A stretch of 64,000 nucleotides of DNA from Hordeum vulgare subsp. vulgare (lineage: Eukaryota > Streptophyta > Magnoliopsida > Poales > Poaceae), in the NCBI RefSeq assembly GCF_904849725.1, contig NC_058518.1, forward strand, positions 328,932,581 through 328,996,580, given 5' to 3'. Both the position numbers and the translations under genes were made by a program. Under the pieces are notes generated by a model that searched no databases, had not been told where the DNA came from, and was given only the letters and a program-made list of their open reading frames with translations. Below are positions 10,856 through 22,514 of the stretch, one piece after another. How positions within the stretch are numbered: position 1 is the stretch's first letter; every line of letters starts with the position of its first letter.

Positions 10856-12137
10856 TAGGGTTCCCACCCCTAAGGGGTGCGGCAGCCCTAGGTGGGACTG
10901 GAGGTGGCGGCCAGGAGGGGAGAGGGGGGGGGGTTGGCGCACCCCTGGTGGGCCTTAGGCCCACCTGACTTAAGGTTTCCCCCCTTCCCTCTCTAGGCGC
11001 CTTGGGCTGGGTGTGGGGGGCGCACCAGCCCACCCAGGGGCTGGTTCCCTCTCACACTTGGCCCATGTAGACTCCTCGGGCTGGTGGCTCCTCCCAGTGG
11101 GCCTCCGGAACCCTTCCGGTGGTCCCGACACTTTGCCGGTGGTGCACGAAACATTTCCGGCGTCCAAACCCATCCATCCTATATATCAATTTCTATCTGT
11201 GGACCATTCCGGAGCTCCTCATGACGTCCAGGATCTCATCCGGGACTCTAAACAACCTTCGGTAACCTCGTATAACAATTCCCTATAACCCTAGCATCAT
11301 CGAACCTACGAGTTCGGGAGGCATGGAGACATGACCGAGACACCTCTCCGGCCAATAACCATCAGCGGGGTCCGGATACCCATGGGGGCTTCCACATGTT
11401 CCACGATGATCTCATCGGATGTACCGCGATGTCAAGGATTCAATCAATCCCGTATGCAATTCCCTTTATCTGTCGATATAGAACTTGCCCGAGATTCGGT
11501 CGTCGGTATCCCATACCTTGTTCAATCTCGTTACCGGTAAGTCTCTTTACTCGTTCCGTAACACATCATCCTGTGACTAACTCCTTAGTCACATTGAGCT
11601 CATAATGATGTTCTACCGAGTGGGCCCAGAGGTACCTCTCCGTCACACGGAGTGACAAATCCCGATCTCGATACGTACCAACCCAACAGACACTTTCGGA
11701 GATACCCGTAGTGCACCTTTATAGTCACCCAGTTACGTTGTGACGTTTGATACACCCAAAGCACTCCTACGGTATCCGGGAGTTGCACAATCTCACGGTC
11801 GAAGGAAAAGACACTTGACATTAGAAAAGCTTTAGCATACGAACAACACGATCTAGTGATATGCTTAGGATTGGGTCTTGTCCATCACATCATTCTCCTA
11901 ATGATGTGATCCCGTTATCAATGACATCCAATGTCCATGATCAGGAAACCATGATCATCTATTGATCAACGAGCCAGCCAACTAGAGGCTTGCTAGGGAC
12001 ACATTGTGATCTATTTATTCACACATGTATTACTGTTTCCTGTTAATACAATTATAGCATGAACAATAGATGATTATCATTAACAAGGAATATGATAATA
12101 ACCATTTTATTATTGCCTCTAGGGCATATTTCCAACA
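10856..12137 (-). repeat. C1 5' LTR, right segment (U3 side)
   Basis: Continues the C1 LTR after the G2 insertion to its U3 terminus TCCAACA. It contains blocks found in the C2 LTRs, for example GAGTGGGCCC-AGAGGTACCTCTCCGTCAC near 11617-11645 and the GTTACGTTGTGACGTTTGATACAC region near 11730. Confidence 0.9.
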
Positions 12138-12858
12138 ATAAGAGCATCTACTTTTTCACTCAAAGTAGCAATTTCTTCAATAGAATTTATCTTCTTACCA
12201 GTTGGAGCTCTTCCGGTATGCCATTGAGAATAATTTGTCATAATATTGTCCAGATGTTTGGTGACCTCTACTAAGGTCACATCCATGAAGGTACCACATG
12301 CAGCAGAATCTAGAAGATTTCTAGACACAAAATTTAGTCCAACATAGAAATTTTGGATAATCGTCCACAAGTTTAAACCATGAGTTGGGAAATTTCTTAT
12401 CATTAATTTCAATCTCTCCCATGCTTGTGCAACGTGCTCATGATCTTTCTGTTCAAAATTCATTATTTGATTTCTAAGGGAGATGATCTTAGCAGGAGGA
12501 AAATACTTGGTAATGAAAGCATCCTTGCACTTATCCCACGTTCCAATACTATTACGAGGTAAAGATGAAAACCAAGCTTTAGCTTTATCTCTTAGCAAAA
12601 AAGGAAATAATTTTAATTTCACAAAATCATTATACCTATCCTTTTATTTTGAATATCACATAATTCAACAAAGGTATTAAGATGAGCAGCGGGATCCTCA
12701 TTAGGACTTCCCGAAAATTGATCTTTCATCACAAGATTCAGCAATGCAACATTAATATCAAAAGCCTCCACACTAGTGGTGGGTGGTATAGGAGTACTAA
12801 TAAAATCATTATTATTAGTATTTGAGAAGTCACACAATCTAGTAGTATCTTGAGACAT
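12138..12858 (-). pseudogene. G1 gag (retrotransposon Gag domain), frameshifted and interrupted
   Basis: Athila-type Gag starting at the ATG at 12856-12858 (MSQDTTRLCDF). It runs through DQFSGSPNEDPAAHLNTF and, after a one-base frame change near 12625-12645, through LFPFLLRDKAKAWFSSLP, GTWDKCKDAFITKYFPP and HVAQAWERLK to about SEKVDAL at the C1 junction. These are the conserved helical motifs of the retrotransposon gag domain. The start lies about 190 bp from the primer site, the normal order. The frameshift and the C1 insertion inactivate it. Confidence 0.88.
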
Positions 12859-13048
12859 GGTGACCGAAAAAGCAAAGCAACAAGCATGACAAGTAAACTA
12901 GCAAGCGACGAAGTAAACTAGCAACAAACAAAGGTAAATATTTTTGTATTTTTATTTTTTATGTGACAAACTAAATATAACATAAAATAAAAAGAAGAAC
13001 AAGTGAATGAAAATTTGTGAGAAGGTACTTGATAGTCGGTGATGGTAT

Positions 13049-13066
13049 TCCCCGGCAACGGCTCCA
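13049..13066 (-). other. G1 primer binding site (tRNA-Asp type)
   Basis: On minus TGGAGCCGTTGCCGGGGA, one mismatch from the tRNA-Asp complement, 11 bp inside the LTR. Confidence 0.85.
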
Positions 13067-13077
13067 GAAATCCTTCC

Positions 13078-14657
13078 TGATGACTGTGATCTGCGTTGGG
13101 TCTTCCATGAAGAGGAACGAGTTATCACAGCACAATGAGGGTAAGTATTTCCCTTAGTTATGAAACCAAGGTTGATCAAACCGATAGGATTACCAATCCT
13201 CAACCGTCTTCAGCGACTGCAGACAAACAAACAACTTGCACCCAACGCGGGCGAGAGGGTTGTCAATCCCCTTGATCTCGTTATTTGCAAGCAAATGAGG
13301 TGTGTAGATAATTGTTGATAATTTGAAATTGCAAAATAAAATAAACCACAAATAATGGCACAAAGGTAATAGTAGTGTTTGTAAATATATAAGTGAATAG
13401 ACCCAGGGGCCGTAGTGTTCCCTATGGCATCTCTCATGACAAAGGCATATGGTGGGTAAACAAATTATTATTGGGCAATTGATAGAACATCCAATAATTA
13501 TGCGATTTTCACGGCAATGATCATGTGTATATAGGCATCACATCCATAAGAAAATAGGCTGAATCCTACCTGCACCTATTACTATTACTCCACTTCAAGA
13601 GCGCTTCTATGCTTGCCTCTCTACGTATTAAGTAAAAACAGAGTAATGCTTGGAGAACAATGACATGATGTAGACAAAGTTAACTCAGTTAATTTGAATA
13701 AACCCCATCGTTTTATCATTAGTAGCAGAAACACAAAGACGCATCTTGTCCCCTTCTGTCACTAGGATATGGAAATTCGCCAGGTTGAACCTACTACAAC
13801 GCACCACTCCCACTGAAGAAATATTAATCTAGTCGGGCAAACTATCTCAATAGACCGGAGAGCATTACGAAGCTATGACGATCATGCAATTAAGAATCAT
13901 GATAATCAGAGGTGACTCAAATAGTTTTCATGAATAATCTGAACATAAACCCACAATTCATTAGATCCCAACAAACACACCATACATAGTGATTACATCG
14001 GATAGATCAAAGCAAAGATACCATGAACATGTTTTTGAAGATCATAAGAGAGAGAGAGAGATTGCCATCTAGGTACTACCTACGGACCCATAGGTCTGTG
14101 GTGAACTACTCACACATCATGGTGATGGCAGCAAGGTTGATGTAGAGGCCCTTCGTGATTGATCTCCCCTCCGACAGATCGCCGGAACGGAGGTTTAGAT
14201 GGCCTCCCGTCGGAACAGAGACTTGCGGAGGTGGAAAAAGTGGTTCAGGAACGCTCTTAGGGTTTTCGGAATATTTGTGAATTTATAGGCCAGCGAGGGA
14301 CGTCGGGAGGCATCCAGGGGGCCACAAGCCATTAGGGCACGACGAAGCCCTGGGCTGCGCCCTGTTGGCTTGTGCCTCCCTCATGCGGCCTCTTGTCCAC
14401 TTTCGATGCTTGAAGGTATTCATATCGTCCAGAAAAAATGATATTAAAGTTTCGTGGCATTTGGACTTCGTTTGGTAGGGTAAACCCGCACAGCAAAAAA
14501 AACACGCAGAAAATAGGAACTAGCACTCGGCACTGGGTCAATAGGTTAGTGCTAAAAAATATTATAAATTGGTATATAAATGCCCCAAAAGTATCCTAGA
14601 ATGATAATATATCAGCATCGAACAGTGAAAAATTATAGATACGTTGGAGACGTATCA
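13078..14657 (-). repeat. G1 5' LTR
   Basis: 1580 bp from TGATGACTGT to GACGTATCA. The U3 end carries the palindrome GATACGT-TGGAG-ACGTATC shared with G2 and S. No partner LTR lies in the window, so no age estimate is possible. Confidence 0.88.
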
Positions 14658-15557
14658 GCCGCCACCCCACCTAGTTTTCCCCATCGGGCCAACCGCAGCC
14701 GTCTCCTCCTTCCTCTAGCCCATGAGCCAGCCCGAGCTCCCCTGCTCCTCACCCCGCAGCCACCAGAGTGCTACTGCCATAGCCCGTGAGGCGCCCGCCG
14801 CACCGGAGCACCAGCGAGCCGCCCCACATCGCCCCCGCCTCCAGCGCTGCCAGCTCCGGCCGATGCCGCTCCTCTCCCTGCATGCCCTACCTCCCAAGCT
14901 CATCTGCTCTACTGCTTTGGCTGGCTAACACCGTTGCCGCTCCGCCTTGCCAACCAACCCTGGTGACCTACTGCGCCTCGCACCCCATCCCGCAGCCCGG
15001 ATCTCGCCTCCATCTCGCCACGAGCCTCGCGGATCCCTGCTCCTCCCCGTAGCGCCTCCCGCTGCCCCGCCGTCCACCAAGAGCTCGCCTCAAGACCCTC
15101 CTCCTTGCCGTGGGTGCACCCCTGCTCTGATGCAACTCCGCATCCCGAGCGCTGTCCATGGCCTCGCCCCTAGCTCTACGAGTTGCTGCTAGCCCGCTTT
15201 GCTCGGCCTACGCACGATGTAGACCCGGCCTCGTCGACCATCTCTCTCCATGCTGTTCGCAGGAACCCCATGGCTACCTGAGCTATTTTCCAATCCCGAC
15301 ACCAGCATCCCGCTGCTAGACAACTCCATGGCTTTAGGGAGCCCCTTTGCTCTGCCTTGCTGCTGCCACGAGCACCCCATCCGCGAAACCCACGACCTTC
15401 AGATGCAGCCAAATATTTTGTCCGGTTGGATACCGATGCCCGTAGGCTTTTGTGTCATTTCGTTTGGTTCATATCAAGCCCCTTATTGCCAAGCCTGAGT
15501 GTGCAAGTGCCACACCTACTATCAAAGACCCAGGAATCGCGAAGTTCCTCTCCAACC

Positions 15558-15740
15558 GTGTATGACTACTGTCACCGTGGAACCGATAAGAGAGCCGTGT
15601 ACCACTACTTCCATGATGTCCTCAACGACCTCGAACATCTACGGAGCGTGCATGACTACCGTCATCGAAGACCCGTGTACCACTACTTCAACTACCTTCG
15701 CGGGAACGACTACTTCCACGTCGTCCACAATGACCCATGT
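15558..15740. repeat. Imperfect 90-bp tandem duplication in H0
   Basis: Two units starting at 15558 and 15648 share GTGTATGACTAC-like starts and the 15-mer GTGTACCACTACTTC, with diverged sequence between. Confidence 0.6.
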
Positions 15741-16734
15741 ACATCTACACCGCAATGACTCGATCCGCTCTGAATTGCACGCTTCGAAGGTATAACCACC
15801 GAGAAGATCACCCGTGGACCAGCATGTGATGTATGATATGAACCGTATGTTTGCACCATATATGATTGCTCGTTGCACGTTGTCCCTCTTTTGCCGCGCC
15901 ACCGATACATGGGAACCCGGTAACCGGGATCACCCCATCATTCCTTGCATGACATGCACACGCCCCCAATTCGTTTGCACCGGTATCTCATCGAGTTATC
16001 GGGACCGAAATGTTGGCATGTCATCGTTTTTGTTTTACCGCTATGGTTCCCTTTCTTTCGCCATGGCGACACATGCTTCATATCCTTCTTGCCAATGTTT
16101 TTAGAAAATTTCATGGATGTTGCATTCATGGCATAATATCTTGTGTTGCACGTATCTTTTAATCGTAGCTCCGTTCAAATGTTCTACTTATGTAAACTGA
16201 CTAGAATAACGTGTACAATCACATGCTTCACCTCTTGCCATGTTAACAACATTTTAATATGCCATGTACCTAAAAGGGAGTGAACTAAATAATTGTATGT
16301 GGAGTTTCGTCAATATGCAACTCTTTGCATATTGAGCTTCACTTAATGTGTAGTGTTTGATTGTTGTGAATTGCCATGCCATGCCTTGCATAATTGAAAT
16401 GGGCATGCATGATATTTGATTGTGCATCATGTCGTGCGTGTGTCGTGGTGAATATCGTGTGTGATTCTTGTTTCCGGTTAGCTTCTTCTCATTAGAGTTT
16501 CGAACCACTTCGGAGTGTAAGGATCCGTTCGACTATGTTGGTTCGTCTGCTTCACAGATTCGTTTTTCTTCCAAGCGGGATCATAGGCAAGATGATAATT
16601 TCCCTAGATACCATTACTATCATTGCCATTCTAGTTGTCTCGTTTCTTTCGCTATATCTCGCTGCCTACCACCTTTTTAGTGTCAGCCTCCCAACATTGC
16701 CATGAAAACCTCTCACCTTTCCACCACCTAGCAA

Positions 16735-16739
16735 ACCAC
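16735..16739. repeat. G3 target-site duplication (ACCAC), left copy
   Basis: ACCAC lies directly before the G3 terminus TGATGACG, and the same five bases follow the other terminus at 63911-63915. Confidence 0.95.
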
Positions 16740-18387
16740 TGATGACGAGTTGATGGATACACTTCTCGCCCCTCGTTGGTTACCCCAAGTGGAAGGTGGA
16801 GATGTAGTCAGCATCAAAATTTCCCTTACACGAAGACTGTAAGGTTTAACGAACCATGATGACTCCTAGGCTCAAGTAGGTGCCTTCCACCCTGGCGCTA
16901 GCAGAAGACGTGGACCTGCACTCACAACAAATAACTTTGATCCCAACGAGTATAGAGAGGTTGTCAATCTCTCCGGACTTGTAGTTTGCAAAGGATCAAA
17001 ACACAAGCGGGAAGGTAATAGTGATTGCAATGAAAAGTAAATGAAAGTGGTAAATGATGGAGGTGTAAACAATGATGGTGATATGGACCAGAGTCACATG
17101 ACTTTCACTAGTGCTGTCTCTCTCCCAAAAGACAATAAACAACTATGCTAGGGTAAACAAATCACAGTTGGGCAATTGACATAATTATGATTGCACCGCA
17201 ATGCTAATTATGCTCCTTGATAGTTAGAGGTTCAATAGTAATGGGCAGTACGCCAAGACAAGTACACCGTTTGTTCATCAGCATCTACTTACTAATAATC
17301 CACCATGAGATATCTATCCAGAACATCTCTATGGTATTAAGTTGCGAGCCCCACCCAAAGTGTAAACTCAAAGCAACAAACAACTGCATTAACGAACTAT
17401 GCGTAAGGTAAACAATCCTTTCAACCGTGAGCACCAATGTTTTCTCCCTGGTGGCAACAAGCACACCCCCTAGTCTCATGTTTCTATCACTCAAGCTAGA
17501 CATCGAGGGGCCTGAACCCAAATTCATGCATAATGCTCCCTCTTGGAGTTACGATCTACTACTTGGCCAAAGCAATAAAAAGCAATGGAGAACATGCATG
17601 AATCACTAAGGAACATAATATAAAAGGATAATCAAATATATAACTCATAAAAATCTGAACATAATCTCATAATCCATCGGATCCCAACAAACTGAGCATA
17701 GCAATAGCAAGAGAATTACATAGATGCCTTGATCATGTAGGGCAGCCCACAAGGACTAACCATTGAAGCACAAGATTGGAGAGAAGACATCACATAGCTA
17801 GAGGTCATGGACTCATGGTCCAAGGGGAACTACTCACGACACATCCGGGAGGCGTCCATGGCAGTGGAGAAGCTCCCGAGGTCAATCATCCCTACGACAG
17901 GGTGCCGAGAAGAGGTCTCCTGACGCTCCTGATCTCGGAAGCGCAGCGGCAGCGGAGCGATGGAGAAATACGCGATTCCAGAAAGTCTGTGAGGGTTTCC
18001 TCTCGAGACTCTAAATCTTGGCCAAAGGAGGGCATCGGAGGAGGTGGGACCCACCCAGGCGACCTCCTGGCGCAGCGTAGGGCCTAACTGCGCCAACAGG
18101 CCGCCTAGGAGGCCCTTGGCCCCCCTCTAGCCCTCCTTCGATGATCTGTAAGCTTATTTTTCGCTGATTTTTTATATATTTTTTCTGGATTTTTTTGGGC
18201 TTCGGAAAATTGAGTAAAAGCCAGTGCAAAATAGACATAAACAGACAAAAACTAGCACTGGGTGCACTGAGTTAGTAAGTTAGTCCAAATATGTGTAAAA
18301 TGATATAAAAATATAGCAAAACATATAACAATTTCACCAAAAGATCATGGAACAAGCAGAAATTATAGATACGTTTAAGACGTATCA
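16740..18387 (-). repeat. G3 3' LTR
   Basis: Collinear over its full length with 62263-63910. It ends at GACGTATCA with the palindrome GATACGT-TTAAG-ACGTATC (18368-18386). Confidence 0.95.
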
Positions 18388-18495
18388 ACATCTCCAAGCT
18401 TAATTTCTTCTCGTCCTCTTGTAGATAAATGATAGCACAATAATTTCTGTGGTGACATGCTAACACACATATAAGAACTTCAAAGTAAAGTAAGT
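18388..18495 (-). other. G3 polypurine tract and 3' end of interior
   Basis: On minus AAGCTTGGAGATGT abuts the LTR start TGATACG. The adjoining purine-rich ACAAGAGGACGAGAAGAAATT block matches the equivalent stretch of G2 (CGAGGACGAGCAGGAGTT). The interior is cut here by H1 and resumes at 53986. Confidence 0.75.
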
Positions 18496-18500
18496 GAGAT
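18496..18500. repeat. H1 target-site duplication (GAGAT), left copy
   Basis: GAGAT precedes the H1 LTR start and is repeated at 53981-53985 after its end. The first LTR base is A instead of T in this copy. Confidence 0.95.
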
Positions 18501-21500
18501 AGTCACATCCCTAGCTACCCCTTTCATGAATAGCAAGATTGTGCTCATATTTTATTTCTTGCATTAAAAATGAAAATGGAAATCAAAAGAAAATCCCTAG
18601 CAACTTCCTATTCAAAACAATTCAAGTGGTGGCAAATCAATGAACCCAAAATGGCCTTCCTAGAAGTCCATCATTTTTGATAAATATTGGAAACCACAAT
18701 TCAGGGGTGGATTTATTTTTAAATCTACTATTAGCATTTTATTTCATTCATAAAAGCTACTGAAATCACCCAAACATGTGATTTTTAAATATTTCAGAGT
18801 TTCATAAATGTTGAAAACTTTATGAGGGTTTGGAAATATTTCAAATAACACCCCAACTTTGTTTCCTCTATTTAGAATTAGTCTGGAGCCAAAAAGAAAA
18901 TGAAACAAATGTCAGAAAGTTTAAAATAGAAATAGAAATGAAAAAAAGTGGAAAGGAGTTACCTGTCGCTCAGGCTCAGCCCAGCTCCCCCTCTTGTCGT
19001 CTTCCTCATGCGAGCGAGCAGCATGAGGTGGCCGCCGCTCGTTCTGGCGAGGCCACGCACCTGCATGCCTGCCTGGCCCCTCCATCGCGCTGGCAAGGGA
19101 GATAAGCCTCCTCGGAACCCATTCCCGTTCTCATCATCTCCCCACTCGCGCTCTCCTCCCTCTCCCTCTCGGCCGCCATTAGAGCCCGAGCTGTGCTCGA
19201 GCTCGCCGTCGCTCCAGCCCCTCTCTCTCCTCCGAGCCGCGCAGAAGACTCACCATGACTCCCTGAAGCTATCCAGCAAGCCATGCAAGCTCTCAAGCCC
19301 TGGATTGCCCCAACACCGTCATCTTCTTCCTTAGATCGCCGACGTTCACCGCTGCCGTTCTCCCTCTCCAGGCCATCCCCGAGCCCGCTTTCGACGTCGC
19401 TGCACTCCCTGTGAGCTCAGGGTGCTTTCCCCCTTGTTTTCCCCCTCGATCCCGAGCTCTAAGCCCCAATTTCACAGGAGCCCGACGAGGTCTGCCGCTG
19501 TAGCTCGTCGCTGGTGACCCTACGGTGATCTGCTGGTCCATCTGAGGCCTCCATCAGCTCGAGCTCGTCGCGTAGATGTTCTAGGAGCCCAACCCTTCAC
19601 GGATTGCACTCGGTTTCGATGACCTTGACGATGGCCGAGCTCTGGTAGCCGCCGAGCTCGTCGTCGGCATCGATTCCGGTCACCCCAGTCCCCGAGGTTT
19701 GCTCCATCTTGCTCGCGATCGAGTGGCCGATCATTTGAGCCACTCCGCCGTCCTTTTGGTTGCTAGAAATGAAAACCCGATGCCCTCCGCCATCTCTATG
19801 GTCGCCGGAGCCTCATCGCCCGTGGGTTTGACCCCATCGCCGGTGGGGTTGACTCCCCAGAGTCACTGGCAAGTGGGGCCAGCCCCCTGGCTAATTAAGT
19901 TTAGACTAATAAAAATAAATAGTTAACTAAATCCCTAAATAGCCACTGACATGTGGGCCAACCCCTATTAAATAACTAATTAACTTTAAATTTAATTATA
20001 ATCTGGCCAGAGTCACTGACGAGTGGGTCCAACTGGTCAGGTTTGACTTTCAACGGCGAGTTGGACCTGCTGATGTCATGCTGATCCAGTAACTATATTT
20101 CTGATTTATATTAATTCTAGAATAAGTGCAGAACTTTGGAAATTCATATAAAATTAATTATAACTCCAAATTTGACAAATAATATATGCAAATTAATCAT
20201 AAAAATTCAATGAACACAATGGTGCTACTTTCATGCATGACAAACAAAGTTATGAAACAACATGACTCAAATCAATTAAATGAATATGATAAATATATTA
20301 TGTTAACTAATATTTGAATTGAATTCAAATCAGCATCATCCCAAAGGTTTGATAGCCACACTAGCTCATGCTACATTTCATTTCATGCCATGATCATGCA
20401 TCATATTATTGCATATGAATGTTATTGATTGTCGTTATTATTTCGGTAGGCTCTGCCCTTCGGGATACATCTGATTATCCGACTGCGGATTTAATACCTC
20501 TGCTGAGCAACAAGGCAAGCATCCTTTTGATCATCCCGATATAATCCCATGTTCTTGCTCCTAATCCCACTTATTGCATTAGGACAAAATATTTCAAATG
20601 CATTACCTCGGTAGCTGAACCTATTTCTTTGCATGACCTATCATTGTCATAGTAAATAGCCAAACGTTGCAACCTAGCATACCTGGTAGTTGCTTGAGCC
20701 ATGATTGTGCTATTTCCTGCTATGCTTGCTATGCCTAGAGTAGTGTCAGGTCTGTTTCATCTGGGTGATGAACATGAATGGATGAATGTGTTCTAGTGAC
20801 AAAGAATAAGTGTGGAATCTGATTTGGTAAAGGTACCGATGAAAGACTATGTAGGAGTACATGGCGGGTTGTTTCATTGGAACTGTCCTTAGAAACTGAG
20901 TTCCGTGTATGTAATCCAAGACTAGTTACTACCATATGTTGGGCCCTGAAATATGACCCCGCTCGACTTATTAATCGCCTAGTACTCGATCCAGGAGTCG
21001 CAAGTTGTTTCTGGTGTTCATAGTCATGCTGGAGGCTGTGCATAGTGCTGACCTTAGAGGTGGGCTATGATGCGGTAGCCAGTGGCACGGTGTACCAAGT
21101 AGCACCCGGATGGTGGGCTTGGGAACCCTGCGGACATCGTTTATGGCCGTGGTGGAAACCTCGGACGGACTTCCATGCGGGTTACTCTCAAATAGGCGAT
21201 AAACCTGGACTAGGTATTAGTGTGGTTAATGGTCGTGGCCGACTCCCTCGCTGGGCTTCCGCTTGAAGGCTGCCGAGGTGCATGACATGCACATAGCGAT
21301 AAGTGGTGAGAGCGTGTGTGAAGAAGTACACCCCTGCAGGGTTATGATCTATTCGAATAGCCGCATCCGCGGATGTGGACTACTTGGAAACATATGTTGT
21401 TCATAGATAACTTTAATACCTACTCATAAAAGTATCAAGATAAGCGCGAGTATCATATATGGCATTTCCATAGGGAGATGGAAAGGAGTTCATGATAGTG

Positions 21501-22514
21501 TATTGTTGTGGTGGTAGTGGACTTGTGTACGACTTATCAAAGTTGTTAAAACTATTTAAAATTGTAGTTTAGTCTAGCGAAGATTCAAAGCTAGCTTGAT
21601 GCATGAAACACCACAACCCCCTTTATTGATACCTGAGCATGAGTAGATAGATCTGTTCTAAAGTCTTGCTGAGTACTCTTGTACTCATGTTTGCTTAATA
21701 ATTGTTGCAGAGGATTCCCACGAGCCAAGAGGTGGGTTCTTTCTAGACATCGATGATGAGGAGTAGCTGGTATCCCAGCTACGACCTGGCCCCTTTCAGA
21801 AGGGATCTCTAGATAGTGAGGCTTTATGCCTTATCCTTTCAACTGTGTGTACTCAGACAACTTTTATGCTTCCGTTGGTTTGTATGAATCTGTTTAGATG
21901 ACTTTGAGTGTCGGGTCATGTGACCCCTGCTTGTATGAACATATTATGCAAGACTCTTCCGAGTCTTCTAAATAAATGTCATGATGTTATATGGTTATGT
22001 TGTGATGCCATTGTTGTATCTATGCATATCTAGTATGTCATGCGTACGTGTGATGCACTGTGATATGTATGGGATTCGACACCTAGTCGTATGCCCTTAG
22101 TAGCTCTCTATAGAGAGAAATGCCCCTTTGTGATTCCACCGAGCCTTGGTAGTTCGCTACTGCTCGGGACACATTGGTTGACTCACATGTATCCTTCTTA
22201 GCTACTGTGTCTGTCCCTATAGGGAAATGTCACGCGGTGTAATGGAGTCCTTGTAGCTTGCTATGACTTGTCTACACTCGCTGATGACCGACACCTCCTT
22301 TGCTGGGTTATGTATGTCTGTCTCCATACAGACGAGCCTCTTGAGTTTATGACTAGATGTGTCGACCCGGGCTGTTTGACATTGGGATGCTAGCGACACT
22401 AATACATACGTGAGTCAAAAGGCGCAAACGGTCCCGGCTAAGGTAAGGTGGCAGCCATGGGGTTAACCGTGCGTGAGACCGCTAAGGGATACAATGTGTT
22501 ACATGTTGGATTCG
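18501..22514 (+). repeat. H1 5' LTR, main part (interrupted by A)
   Basis: Starts AGTCACATCCC (expected TGTCACATCCC) and aligns with 49965-53980 to the word GGATTC, where A begins. The last 25 bp are found at 45919-45943. It holds a GC-rich block (about 18950-19860) and AT-rich tracts. The short ORFs in it are not conserved as protein between LTR copies. Confidence 0.93.
22510..22514. repeat. A target-site duplication (ATTCG; partner ATTCC at 45914-45918)
   Basis: The uninterrupted H1 3' LTR reads GGATTCCTATGG here. A separates GGATTC(G) from ATTCCTATGG, so the TSD is ATTCC with one later mutation in the left copy. Confidence 0.9.

Larger units (their letters stand above)
1..12137 (-). mobile_element. 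C1: Angela/BARE-type Ty1/copia element, partial, split by G2
   Basis: A copia element read on the minus strand. From right to left it has a 5' LTR (10856-12137 plus 3312-3781), a Met-type primer site, a leader, gag and the start of pol, then leaves the window at base 1. The LTR terminus at 12131-12137 (TCCAACA on plus, TGTTGGA on minus) and the internal proteins match the intact C2 element closely. G2 is inserted in its LTR. C1 itself interrupts the gag of G1. Its own TSD cannot be confirmed because the left end lies outside; ATAAG at 12138-12142 would be the right-hand copy. Coding regions are frameshifted, so it is a dead copy. Confidence 0.9.
12138..14657 (-). mobile_element. G1: Athila-lineage gypsy element, right part (5' LTR, PBS, gag)
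   Basis: The visible right part of a minus-strand gypsy element: 5' LTR, tRNA-Asp-type primer site and gag, cut at 12138 by the C1 insertion. The rest lies beyond the left edge. The gag is of the type found in Triticeae Athila-lineage (Sabrina-like) elements. It is inserted in H0. Confidence 0.88.
14658..16739. mobile_element. H0: unassigned long-LTR retroelement sequence, host of G1 and G3
   Basis: GC-rich (14658-15480) then AT-richer sequence with no coherent ORF. The text near 15540-15830 and 16470-16739 resembles long LTRs of Triticeae gypsy elements I remember, but I cannot name the family. It resumes at 63916 after G3. Overlapping GC-rich ORFs on both strands at 14715-15412 look like composition artefacts. 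Confidence 0.5.

Noticed and set aside
14715..15412. Cluster of GC-rich overlapping ORFs on both strands
   Set aside because: Open in several frames because of composition. No domain, and the context is LTR-like H0.
18501..22514. Solo LTR of the chromovirus family
   Set aside because: Its missing terminal 25 bp and the second TSD base set are found across A at 45914-45943, so it is the 5' LTR of H1, not a solo LTR.
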